Below are positions 54,103 through 63,633 of a DNA stretch of 64,000 nt, in pieces. The notes below the pieces were generated by a model, which saw nothing but the letters and a program-made list of their open reading frames with translations, was not told the origin of the DNA and ran no database searches. Numbering within the stretch: position 1 is the first letter of the stretch; each line of letters starts with the position of its first letter. A program made the position numbers and the translations under genes. Source of the DNA: Lachnospiraceae bacterium (lineage in GTDB: Bacteria > Bacillota > Clostridia > Lachnospirales > Lachnospiraceae); NCBI GenBank assembly GCA_024403355.1, contig JAKSRW010000002.1, positions 1-64,000 on the forward strand. The letters run 5' to 3'.

Positions 54103-54915
54103 ATGAGCATTTATGACGTAAACAAATTTGATGAACTGGTAAAAGGAAATTCTTATGTAGGCCGCGGTATTATCGTTGGTAAGAGCGAGGACGGAAAGAA
54201 GGCTGTTACAGCTTACTTCATTATGGGCCGCAGCACAAATTCAAGAAACAGAGTATTTATCAAGACAAACGACGGTATCATGATTGAAGCCTACGATCCT
54301 TCAAAGCTTGAGGATCCCAGTCTTGTAATTTATTCACCCGTACGCCAGTACAAGAACTATATGATCGTAACAAACGGTGACCAGACCGATACAGCTTACG
54401 ACCACATCAAGGCATGGGATGAGCAGCTTACAGAGAAGAAGAGCTTCTTCGCAGGCGTTACAGACGAGCTTGCTGCACAGAACCTTGCATATGCGGTTCT
54501 TGACAATGCATTTGAAATTGGCCTTTCAACACGTGAGTTTGAGCCCGACGGACCCAACTGGACTCCCAGAATCAGTGCTGTATTAAAGTTCGGCAAGTCA
54601 AATGACTTCAGCTACAAGATGAACATTTTAAAGAGTGCTGATGCAGAGGGAACAGCCTGCAACCGTTTCACCTATGATTACAAGGCACTTGCAGGTGTCG
54701 GCCACTTCATTCACACCTATAATCATGATGGAAATCCTATCCCTACCTTCACAGGTGAGCCTGACAGAGTATTCGTTCCCAATAACATTGACGAGTATAC
54801 TCAGACAATCTGGAACGGTCTTGATGCAGACAATAAGGTTTCACTTTATGTTGCATATGTTGACCTTGAGACAGGTGACAGAGAGACAAGAATCATTAAC
54901 AAGAACGAAAGATAA
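54103..54915 (+). CDS. purO: IMP cyclohydrolase, PurO type
   Basis: This 270-residue protein belongs to the IMP cyclohydrolase-like family first known from archaeal PurO (YVGRGIIVGKSEDGKKAVTAYFIMGRSTNSRNR in successive short motifs, FIHTYNHDGNP near 207). It closes FAICAR to IMP, the last step of the pathway. Usual bacteria use the N-terminal domain of bifunctional PurH instead. AAAGGA precedes the start. It is the first gene under the ZTP riboswitch. Confidence 0.85.
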   Translation: MSIYDVNKFDELVKGNSYVGRGIIVGKSEDGKKAVTAYFIMGRSTNSRNRVFIKTNDGIMIEAYDPSKLEDPSLVIYSPVRQYKNYMIVTNGDQTDTAYDHIKAWDEQLTEKKSFFAGVTDELAAQNLAYAVLDNAFEIGLSTREFEPDGPNWTPRISAVLKFGKSNDFSYKMNILKSADAEGTACNRFTYDYKALAGVGHFIHTYNHDGNPIPTFTGEPDRVFVPNNIDEYTQTIWNGLDADNKVSLYVAYVDLETGDRETRIINKNER

Positions 54916-54952
54916 GTATTATTAAAATATAATCAGGAAAGGTTAAATAATC

Positions 54953-56137
54953 ATGAAAGAATTCGAATTAAAATATGGCTGTAACCCTAATCAGAAGCCC
55001 GCACAGATTTACATGGAAAACGGCAAGGAGCTTCCTATCGAGATTCTCAACGGACGTCCCGGATACATCAATTTCCTTGATGCCTTCAACAGCTGGCAGC
55101 TCGTAAAGGAGCTTAAGGAAGCTACAGGCAAGTGCTGTGCTACTTCATTCAAGCATGTATCACCCACATCCGCAGCAGTAGGAAACAAGCTTTCGGACAA
55201 GCTTAAGAGAGCGGTATTCGTAGATGATATCGAGGGCCTTGATGATTCACCCCTTGCATGTGCATATGCAAGAGCAAGAGGAACAGACAGAATGTCATCC
55301 TTCGGTGACTGGATTGCACTTTCGGACGTATGTGACGTTACAACCGCTACCATCATCAAGCGTGAGGTTTCAGACGGTGTAATCGCTCCCGGCTACACAG
55401 ACGAGGCACTTGAGATTCTCAAGAGCAAGCGTAAGGGCAGCTACAATATCATTAAAATCGATCCCGACTATGTACCCGAGGTTCAGGAGAAGAAGCAGGT
55501 ATTCGGTGTAACCTTCGAACAGGGAAGAAACAATTTCAAGATTGACAATGCTTTACTTGACAATATCGTAACAGAGAATAAGGAGCTTACCGAGGAGGCA
55601 AGAACAAACCTCATCATCGCACTTATTACTTTAAAGTATACCCAGTCAAATTCGGTTTGCTTTGCAGCTGACGGACAGGCAATCGGTGTAGGTGCAGGCC
55701 AGCAGTCTCGTGTTCACTGTACAAGACTTGCAGGCAATAAGGCTGATAACTGGAACCTTCGTCAGTGGGACAGAATCCTTGATCTTCCTTTCCTTGATAC
55801 ACTCGGACGTCCCGACAGAGACAACGTTATCGACCAGTACATTACAGGCGAGGGCGAGGATGTTGCTGCTGATGAGAACTGGCAGAAGTACTTCAAGACC
55901 CAGCCCGCACCTCTTACAAAGGAAGAGAAGCAGGCATATCTTGATACCATCAGCGGTGTAGCACTTGGTTCTGACGCATTCTTCCCCTTCAGCGATAATA
56001 TCGAGCGTGCGAAGAAGAGCGGTGTAACCTATATTGCAGAGCCCGGCGGATCTGTTCGTGACGATCTGGTTATTGAAAAGTGTAACGAATACAATATGGT
56101 AATGAGCTTCACGGGAATGAGACTCTTCCATCATTAA
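54953..56137 (+). CDS. purH: AICAR formyltransferase (stand-alone)
   Basis: This 394-residue protein corresponds to the formyltransferase half of PurH without the IMP cyclohydrolase domain. Motifs are YGCNPNQKPA at the start, SFKHVSPTSAAVG near 62 with the catalytic Lys-His, YARARGTDRMSSFGDWIALSD and AIGVGAGQQSRVHCTRLAG. It transfers a formyl group from 10-formyl-THF to AICAR. It lies 37 bp after purO, so both are controlled by the riboswitch. Confidence 0.92.
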   Translation: MKEFELKYGCNPNQKPAQIYMENGKELPIEILNGRPGYINFLDAFNSWQLVKELKEATGKCCATSFKHVSPTSAAVGNKLSDKLKRAVFVDDIEGLDDSPLACAYARARGTDRMSSFGDWIALSDVCDVTTATIIKREVSDGVIAPGYTDEALEILKSKRKGSYNIIKIDPDYVPEVQEKKQVFGVTFEQGRNNFKIDNALLDNIVTENKELTEEARTNLIIALITLKYTQSNSVCFAADGQAIGVGAGQQSRVHCTRLAGNKADNWNLRQWDRILDLPFLDTLGRPDRDNVIDQYITGEGEDVAADENWQKYFKTQPAPLTKEEKQAYLDTISGVALGSDAFFPFSDNIERAKKSGVTYIAEPGGSVRDDLVIEKCNEYNMVMSFTGMRLFHH

Positions 56138-56160
56138 TTCAGGAATAATTAATTACAGTT

Positions 56161-56811
56161 ATGAAGAAAAGATTTTTAATGCTTGCAGCGCTGCTCGTCC
56201 TTATGGGCGGGCTTGCGCTTACAGGCGGTTCAAAGGTCAGCGCAGGAGTTTTCCCAAAGAGTCTGTTTGAGAAGACGATTGCGGGACAGATCAAAATAGA
56301 AAAGCTTTACAAGGCTCCCGAGAAAGAGGCGGTAAATTTTGATGCGCCGCTTCCTCAGATAAAGTGGAACGACAATTATAATGATAATGACCTTCGCTAT
56401 ATGAGCGCCATTATTTTCTGCGAAGCCAATAATATGTCGCATGATGCCCAGGTGGCTGTTGCCAATGTTATCATCAACAGAAAAAACAACACAAAGGACT
56501 TCGGTCACTGCAGCACTATCAAAGAGGTTATTTATGATGATAAGTGGGGAGTACAGTTCTCACCTATTAAGGGCAGTCCCAGTTCAATGGACAAGGCTCT
56601 TGAGCTTTTTGATAATGTTGATAGCTATAAAGGTACCTGGCGCTATGATTACATGAAAAAATGTATCAAGTCGGCAAAGGCTGCATTCAGCGGTGAAAAG
56701 GCCGTTCCTGACAGCTATCGTTATTTTAACGGAGCCATTGAAAGTTCAAAGGCAAAATGTGAGGCTAATGGTAAGGAATATAAGATTATTGACGGTCATA
56801 TTTATTACTGA
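56161..56811 (+). CDS. SleB-like cell wall hydrolase
   Basis: This 216-residue exported protein has a signal peptide (about 1-27, MLAALLVLMGGLALTGGSKVSA region) and a Hydrolase_2 domain (about 78-216) with the catalytic Glu in IIFCEANNMSHDAQVAVANV, NRKN, and YRYFNG near 180. SleB-family lytic transglycosylases cut the glycan strand of peptidoglycan, in spores of some species, but are also used in vegetative cells. It starts 23 bp after purH. Confidence 0.85.
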   Translation: MKKRFLMLAALLVLMGGLALTGGSKVSAGVFPKSLFEKTIAGQIKIEKLYKAPEKEAVNFDAPLPQIKWNDNYNDNDLRYMSAIIFCEANNMSHDAQVAVANVIINRKNNTKDFGHCSTIKEVIYDDKWGVQFSPIKGSPSSMDKALELFDNVDSYKGTWRYDYMKKCIKSAKAAFSGEKAVPDSYRYFNGAIESSKAKCEANGKEYKIIDGHIYY

Positions 56812-56865
56812 GTTTTTTACTTTATTCGGTAGATGATACTGACGGAGAAAGGAAGACTGAGCAAT

Positions 56866-57717
56866 ATGGGGGATATTTTATCAGGACTTGAGGTTTTCGG
56901 ATTGAAAAACCTTGACCGGATGGATGTGTATGGGGATGAGAATGCCGAGAAGCCTCAAAAGGAAAGCAGGAAAACTGAGCCTGTTAAGCCTTTGGAGACG
57001 GATACCATTTTTGAAAAGGGCTATGAATGTCCCTGCTGCGACCATCAGTTCAGGGAGAAAACAGTCCGTACCGGTAAAATACGTATGATATCGCAGGACA
57101 TTGACCTGCGCCCCAGATATGATGTGGGGGATACGTTAAAGTACGGAGTGGTGGTATGTCCTCTTTGCGGATATGCGGCTCTTGTGCGGTCTTTTATGCA
57201 TCTGTCGCCGGCGCAGTCGAAGATTATCCATGAAAAGGTATCTCAGTCCTTCACCGGAATAAATCTTGAGGCCGAGACCTACAGCTACGACGATGCGATT
57301 GCCCGCCATAAGCTTGCACTTGCCTGTGCGGTGCTTAAACGCAGCGAGGTCAGCGAAAGAGCCTACCTGTGTCTGATGATAGCCTGGCTGTTGAGAGTTA
57401 AGGCTGAGCAGTTTAAGGTGAGCAGTGAGGAAACAAGACTTAAGCGTGAAGCTATGAAGGAAGAGGAACAGGCTCTTCTCGCAAAGGCGGCGGATGGACT
57501 TAAGGAGGCCTTTACCAGGGAGCATTTCCCTATGTGCGGGCTTGATGAAAGTACAGCCACATATCTGGTTGCCGCGCTCTCTTTCGAGACCGGAAAATAT
57601 GATGAAGCAGGAATTTGGGTTTCAAAAATCCTTACAAACAGGACTGTGAATAACAGAATCAAGGACAAGGCCAGAACCTTGAAGGATACTATAAATGAAA
57701 TGAAGGGGCAGAAATAA
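56866..57717 (+). CDS. DUF2225-family zinc protein
   Basis: This 283-residue protein is placed from ATG 56866 after GGAGAAAGGA. Two CxxC pairs (CPCC near 47 and CPLC near 89) form a probable zinc site. The C-terminal part (about 115-283) is helical and repeat-like, in the style of TPR. DUF2225 proteins are common in Clostridia and have no assigned role. The stop overlaps the next start (TAATG), implying translational coupling. Confidence 0.8.
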   Translation: MGDILSGLEVFGLKNLDRMDVYGDENAEKPQKESRKTEPVKPLETDTIFEKGYECPCCDHQFREKTVRTGKIRMISQDIDLRPRYDVGDTLKYGVVVCPLCGYAALVRSFMHLSPAQSKIIHEKVSQSFTGINLEAETYSYDDAIARHKLALACAVLKRSEVSERAYLCLMIAWLLRVKAEQFKVSSEETRLKREAMKEEEQALLAKAADGLKEAFTREHFPMCGLDESTATYLVAALSFETGKYDEAGIWVSKILTNRTVNNRIKDKARTLKDTINEMKGQK

Positions 57718-58439
57718 TGGACGAACAATTATATGCGATTCCGGTAAATGATGCATTCGGTGAGGACGGGGAATGTCCTGTCTGTATTATGTATGATACA
57801 CTTCAGAACAATGCGATTGAATTTACCATGGGACCTTCCTATATGGAAGATGATGTAAGAATGGAAACAAATAAGGTAGGCTTCTGTCCTAAGCATGTGG
57901 AGCAGCTCTACGGAAATCAGAACCGTCTGGGACTTGCGCTTATGCTTCACACACATATGCAGACAGTTATCCGTGAAACGGAGAAGCTGCAGAAGAAGGG
58001 CAGAGCGGCTTCGGGTGGTTTCTTCAAGAAAAATACTGAGGTATCACCTGTTGTTGCATACATGAGACAGGTCGGAAACAGCTGCTATATCTGCAACAGA
58101 ATTGCAAATACCTTTGACAGATACATTGATACTATATTTTATCTTTATAAGAAGGATGATTCATTCAGACGTAAGTTTGAGGGCTCAAAGGGCTTCTGCA
58201 TGGATCATTATGCGGCTCTTTATGAGGCTGCGGCAAAGCATCTTGGCGGTAAGGAGCTTGATGCATTTACTGCTAAGCTTGACAAGCTTTTCCTTGAAAA
58301 TATGCAGCGCGTATGTGATGACATTGAATGGTACACAGACAAGTTTGACTACAGAAATGCAGATGCACCCTGGAAGAATTCGAAGGATGCCGTAATCCGT
58401 ACAATCAGAAAGACGGACGGAATTCAGCTGAAGCTTTAA
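57717..58439 (+). CDS. DUF6062-family cysteine-rich protein
   Basis: This 240-residue cytoplasmic protein has four paired Cys/His motifs: CPVC near 19, GFCPKH near 58, CYIC near 122 and GFCMDH near 159. The duplicated arrangement suggests two zinc-binding repeats. DUF6062 is typical of Lachnospiraceae and function is unknown. It is coupled to the DUF2225 gene, and both bear cysteine motifs, so they may act together. Confidence 0.8.
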   Translation: MDEQLYAIPVNDAFGEDGECPVCIMYDTLQNNAIEFTMGPSYMEDDVRMETNKVGFCPKHVEQLYGNQNRLGLALMLHTHMQTVIRETEKLQKKGRAASGGFFKKNTEVSPVVAYMRQVGNSCYICNRIANTFDRYIDTIFYLYKKDDSFRRKFEGSKGFCMDHYAALYEAAAKHLGGKELDAFTAKLDKLFLENMQRVCDDIEWYTDKFDYRNADAPWKNSKDAVIRTIRKTDGIQLKL

Positions 58440-58450
58440 TAAAAAAACAC

Positions 58451-58478
58451 TTGCATTTTCCGTAATTCGTGATATTAT
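58451..58478 (+). promoter_or_regulatory. groESL promoter
   Basis: TTGCAT (58451-58456), 16 bp and TATTAT (58473-58478), directly upstream of the CIRCE operator. Confidence 0.75.
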
Positions 58479-58490
58479 AACATATAGTAG

Positions 58491-58517
58491 TTAGCACTCA
58501 AAAAAGATGAGTGCTAA
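58491..58517. promoter_or_regulatory. CIRCE operator (HrcA)
   Basis: TTAGCACTC-N9-GAGTGCTAA is an exact CIRCE match. HrcA represses from this site, linking groESL to heat shock. Confidence 0.97.
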
Positions 58518-58556
58518 CAGAATAAGAAAACAGAGATTTTCTCAGGAGGTTGTGAA

Positions 58557-58841
58557 ATGAAATTAAGACCATTAGGTGATAAGGTTGTTTTAAAGCAGCT
58601 TGAGGCTGAAGAGACTACAAAGTCAGGCATCATCCTTGCTCCCAAGGCACAGGAGAAGCCCCAGCAGGCAGAGGTTATTGCTGTCGGCCCCGGCGGAGTT
58701 ATTGACGGTAAGGAAGTAGTTATGCAGGTTAAGGTTGGCGAGAAGGTAATTTATTCAAAGTATGCCGGAACAGAGGTTAAGCTTGACGGCGAGGAATACA
58801 TTATCGTAAGACAGAGCGACGTTATTGCCGTAGTAGAGTAA
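58557..58841 (+). CDS. groES: Co-chaperonin GroES
   Basis: This 94-residue heptameric lid of the chaperonin starts MKLRPLGDKVVLK. It contains the mobile loop ETTKSGIILAPKAQEKP (about 17-33), VIAVGPGG and GEKVIYSKYAGTEVK. It follows a CIRCE operator and is cotranscribed with groEL. Confidence 0.97.
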   Translation: MKLRPLGDKVVLKQLEAEETTKSGIILAPKAQEKPQQAEVIAVGPGGVIDGKEVVMQVKVGEKVIYSKYAGTEVKLDGEEYIIVRQSDVIAVVE

Positions 58842-60485
<1,644 letters not shown>

Positions 60486-60496
60486 AAGCAAAGTGA

Positions 60497-60547
60497 GGAA
60501 ATAGAATTTTTGCTGCAAGTATACTTGCAGGCAAAAATTCTATTTCC
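60497..60547. repeat. Long hairpin after groEL
   Basis: GGAAATAGAATTTTTGC (60497-60513) pairs exactly with GCAAAAATTCTATTTCC (60531-60547), and the loop contains the palindrome TGCAAGTATACTTGCA. No T-run follows, so it is not a standard terminator; it may protect the groEL 3' end or belong to the repeat array that follows. Confidence 0.85.
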
Positions 60548-60550
60548 GAA

Positions 60551-61018
60551 CGCGCAAATGTATGAGCAAAAAAGCAACGCGAACGAAGAGAGCGGGGCGA
60601 TTTGCGAATACATTTGAGCATTGCGAGAGCAAAGCGGAGCAATGCGTGCTTTTAGAAGAATATAGGCAGCCGCGCAAATGTATGAGCAAAAAAGCAACGC
60701 GAACGAAGAGAGCGGGGCGATTTGCGAATACATTTGAGCATTGCGAGAGCAAAGCGGAGCAATGCGCGCTTTTAGAGGAATATAGGCAGCCGCGCAAATG
60801 TATGAGCAAAAAAGCCACACGAGAGAAGCGAGTGAGGCGATTTGCGAATACATTTGAGTATTGCGAGAGCGAAGCGGAGCAATACGGGCTTTTAGTCAAA
60901 CTTTTTCAAAACGCGCAAATGTATGAGCAAAAAAGCCACACGAGAGAAACGAGTGAGGCGATTTGCGTAATACAAGCTTTTAGTATGAAAGTAGCTAACG
61001 CGCAAATGTATGAGCGTA
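60551..61018 (+). repeat. Tandem array of 120-bp structured units
   Basis: Units start with CGCGCAAATG at 60551, 60671, 60791, 60912 and 60999. The first two are 120 bp, the third 121 bp, the fourth is internally shortened (~87 bp) and the fifth is only an ~18-bp stub. Each full unit can form stem A (CGCAAAT/ATTTGCG), inside it stem B (CGC/GCG or CAC/GTG), then stem C (GCATTGC/GCAATGC or GTATTGC/GCAATAC) followed by TTTTAG. The stems change in step between units. An open frame runs through only because 120 is divisible by three. Confidence 0.9.
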
Positions 61019-61044
61019 TTATTAAATTATCAAGGAGAAATCAA

Positions 61045-61587
61045 ATGACCGGAGCGTATACAGAAGTAGTAGTAAAACGTAAGGCAACGCCGTCGAGCTA
61101 TGCAGCCAAGGCAGCCCTCATTCTGGGTATATTCGTGTTTATCGGATGCTGGCTTACAATGGCAAATACATTTGGCTCAATCAGTATATTCCTTGCCATA
61201 GGTATGGTTATAGTTACCGTAGTATTATGGCCCAGCTTCAACGTGGTTTATGAATATGTATACTGTGACGGCCAGATAGATTTTGATAAAATCAGCGGTG
61301 GTGAGAAACGTAAGAGAATGCTTCGTGTTGATCTTGATAATTGTGAAATCATGGCACCTGAAAATTCTTCTGAATTAAATGCCCACAAGAGCAATAAGCA
61401 GCTGGTTGAGAAGGATTTCTCTTCACTTGAGCCTAACGCAAAGAAATACATGCTTGTAGCTTCCAGCGAAAAGGAACGTGTAAGAGTAATCTTTGAGCCT
61501 TCGGAGGAAATGCTTGAGCTTGCCAAGCAGAAGGCACCCAGAAAGGTATTACTTGACGGTGAATCAGGTAAGCCCTATATTCAGTAA
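61045..61587 (+). CDS. DUF6106-family membrane protein
   Basis: 180 residues start at 61045 after AAGGAGA. Two hydrophobic helices (about 20-58, LILGIFVFIGCWLTMA and IFLAIGMVIVTVVLW) precede a cytoplasmic beta-rich domain (YVYCDGQIDFDKISGG, ENSSELNAHKSN, YMLVASSEKERVRVIFEPSEEM as successive motifs). It resembles DUF6106 and PH-like membrane proteins of Lachnospiraceae. Function unknown. An open frame extends upstream through the 120-bp repeats but has no support as coding. Confidence 0.78.
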   Translation: MTGAYTEVVVKRKATPSSYAAKAALILGIFVFIGCWLTMANTFGSISIFLAIGMVIVTVVLWPSFNVVYEYVYCDGQIDFDKISGGEKRKRMLRVDLDNCEIMAPENSSELNAHKSNKQLVEKDFSSLEPNAKKYMLVASSEKERVRVIFEPSEEMLELAKQKAPRKVLLDGESGKPYIQ

Positions 61588-61609
61588 TAAATCAAAATAA
61601 ATATAAGAG

Positions 61610-61639
61610 GGGGATAGCAGGATACTGCTGTCCCCTTTT
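61610..61639 (+). terminator. Terminator after DUF6106 gene
   Basis: GGGGATAGCAG (61610-61620) pairs with CTGCTGTCCCC (61625-61635) with one G-U, followed by TTTT. Confidence 0.85.
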
Positions 61640-61747
61640 AACTTTCTTGACACTTTCTTTGAGATGATGTAAAATATACTATGTCTGCGTATGCCTAACA
61701 GCAATGCAGACAAATAACAGGGATACCGGAAAGGAAGAGTAATCTGT

Positions 61748-62293
61748 ATGATTATTACGAAAGCTGACAGGAAAAGAAAAAGACGTCGGCAGATTATTTT
61801 CAGAATAGTTGCCACGATTGCCTTCTTCACTGTGCTCGTACTCCTTATAATGGTTGGCTTAAAGGGTGCTTCACATCTTTTGAGCGGAGGCAAGGAGGAA
61901 GCAAAGGAGGAGATGCTTTTAAGCATTAATCCCGTAACAAGACCCGGTACACCCATGCAGAATCCGGTAAAAATAATTGTTCGAAGGGGTTCTGAAACAG
62001 ATACAAGCGCAGAGGAAATGAGAAACAGACTTGAACGCGCGGAATTATTAAATGAGTTCCTTGACATTCCCGTTAGTGAATCGGCTCACTATGTTATCGG
62101 AATAAACGGAGAGGCGATGCTTGTGGTTCCTTTGGAGGAGGAAATTCCCGGGAACACAGACTGCATTGTACTGGAATACTGTCAGGACAGTGAGGGCAAT
62201 GTACCCGATGTAATCGTAAACCGCGTAAACAGCCTGTTAAAGCAGCTGAAGACAAAATACGGCATTACCAATGACCGCATAATATCGAAGTAA
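61748..62293 (+). CDS. Degenerate amidase_2-like membrane protein
   Basis: This 181-residue protein has a basic N-terminus, one membrane helix (about 17-40) and an extracytoplasmic domain (about 75-181) whose layout follows the N-acetylmuramoyl-L-alanine amidase (amidase_2/PGRP) fold: a TSAEEMRN segment, SAHYVIGINGE near 119 retaining one zinc-ligand His, and a C-terminal LLKQLKTKYGI helix. The first ligand position (normally IH.T) reads IIVRRGS and the protein stops at RIISK, just where RH.DV should begin. It therefore lacks two of three zinc ligands and is probably not catalytic. It may bind peptidoglycan (inference). Confidence 0.65.
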   Translation: MIITKADRKRKRRRQIIFRIVATIAFFTVLVLLIMVGLKGASHLLSGGKEEAKEEMLLSINPVTRPGTPMQNPVKIIVRRGSETDTSAEEMRNRLERAELLNEFLDIPVSESAHYVIGINGEAMLVVPLEEEIPGNTDCIVLEYCQDSEGNVPDVIVNRVNSLLKQLKTKYGITNDRIISK

Positions 62294-62322
62294 GGCTGCC
62301 GGAAGAGAAGGGAAAGAATCAG

Positions 62323-63570
62323 TTGAATATGACAGATACAGAATTTATAGATTTACTTAAAAAGTTTGAACAGAATAAGATGATTGACTGCTTTAGGGCT
62401 ATGAATGAGGCAGACAAAGAGAGAATTCTTAAGCAGACAGAGCTTATGGATTTTAATTGCCTTCAGTACGCAAAGTCCGGTGAGGACAAGCCTCGCGGAG
62501 TTATAAGCCCCATCCGTACCATGAAGCTGGCCGAGATAGATGAAAAGCGCGAGCATTATCGTGAAATCGGTATAAAGGCCATTCAGGAGGGTAAGATTGC
62601 AGCTCTTGTGCTTGGCGGCGGAATGGGTACCAGACTCGGAAGTCCTCACGCAAAGGGTATGTTTGATATAGGAACCAGTAAAAATGTATATATCTATCAG
62701 CGAATGATTGAAAATATGCTTGATGTGGTTAAAGAAGCAAAGACCTGGATTCCTTTAATAATCATGACCAGCTATATAAATGATGCAGAGACCAGACAGT
62801 TCCTCTGGGACAAGAAATGCTTCGGCTACAATCCTAAGTATATTTCCTTCTTCATTCAGGACATGGCTCCCTGCCTTGACGAGAATGACCAGATGATGCT
62901 TGCAAAGCCTGATGAGCTGGCTATGTCTCCGAACGGTAACGGCGGCTTCTATTCATCAATGATTAACTGCGGACTTGCGGATAAGTGCAAGAAAGCAGGC
63001 ATTGAGTATCTGAATGTATTTGCGGTAGATAATGTATTGCAGCGAATTGCCGATCCGGTATTCATCGGAGCCACTATTGAAAGCGGCTGTGCCACCGGTG
63101 CAAAGGTAGTAAAGAAAAGCAATCCCGGTGAGCGTGTAGGCTCCATTTGTATGGAGGACGGTGCGCCGTCGGTTGTTGAATATTATGAAATGACAGAGGA
63201 GCTTCTGGATGCGGTGGATGAGACAGGAGAGCCTGCCTACAGCTACGGTGTAATCCTCAATTATTTGTTTAAGCTTGAGGTAATGGACAGTGTAGTGAAG
63301 GAGAAGCTTCCCTTCCACAAGGTAAAAAAGAAGGTGCCTTATCTCGCAAAGGTAGATGATTCACCTACAGGCTATGCCACAATTCAGCCTGCGGAGCCTA
63401 ATGCCTTCAAGCTTGAGACTCTTACACTTGATATGGTACATCTTATGGGAACATGTCTTCCCTTTGAAGTAATCCGTGAAAAGGAATTTGCTCCCATAAA
63501 GAATGCAATGGGTGTTGATTCCGTACAGACGGCACGCGAGCTGCTGCTTCTTAACGGATACGAGCTGTAA
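62323..63570 (+). CDS. UDP-sugar pyrophosphorylase (UDPGP/UAP1-like)
   Basis: This 415-residue enzyme of the UDPGP type I family makes a UDP-sugar from UTP and a sugar-1-phosphate. Motifs: LVLGGGMGTRLGSPHAKGMF near 92, IIMTSYINDAETR, MSPNGNGGFYSSM near 205 and VFAVDNVLQRIADP near 232. This family is mostly eukaryotic (UAP1, UGP) and differs from GalU and GlmU. UDP-GlcNAc/GalNAc or UDP-glucose are both possible. The TTG at 62323 suits AAGGGA at 62308-62313; an ATG at 62329 is an alternative. Confidence 0.85.
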   Translation: MNMTDTEFIDLLKKFEQNKMIDCFRAMNEADKERILKQTELMDFNCLQYAKSGEDKPRGVISPIRTMKLAEIDEKREHYREIGIKAIQEGKIAALVLGGGMGTRLGSPHAKGMFDIGTSKNVYIYQRMIENMLDVVKEAKTWIPLIIMTSYINDAETRQFLWDKKCFGYNPKYISFFIQDMAPCLDENDQMMLAKPDELAMSPNGNGGFYSSMINCGLADKCKKAGIEYLNVFAVDNVLQRIADPVFIGATIESGCATGAKVVKKSNPGERVGSICMEDGAPSVVEYYEMTEELLDAVDETGEPAYSYGVILNYLFKLEVMDSVVKEKLPFHKVKKKVPYLAKVDDSPTGYATIQPAEPNAFKLETLTLDMVHLMGTCLPFEVIREKEFAPIKNAMGVDSVQTARELLLLNGYEL

Positions 63571-63577
63571 ATAAAAA

Positions 63578-63603
63578 CATCGTTCCTCATCTGAGGAACG
63601 ATG
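63578..63603 (-). terminator. Terminator of SEC-C gene
   Basis: CATCGTTCCTCA and TGAGGAACGATG form a perfect 12-bp stem. On the minus strand it is followed by TTTTTAT, so it ends the minus-strand gene; it may also act on the plus-strand gene, less efficiently. Confidence 0.8.
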
Positions 63604-63633
63604 CAGATTAAAATATTATTGTGCGTGAAAGAA

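Noticed and set aside
60551..61018. CRISPR array
   Set aside because: Units are nearly identical over their whole 120 bp with no unique spacers, and no cas genes are present.
60562..61044. Open frame extending the DUF6106 gene upstream through the 120-bp repeats
   Set aside because: The frame stays open because the unit length is a multiple of three and then changes frame at the 121-bp unit. The good AAGGAGA site and conserved start are at 61045.
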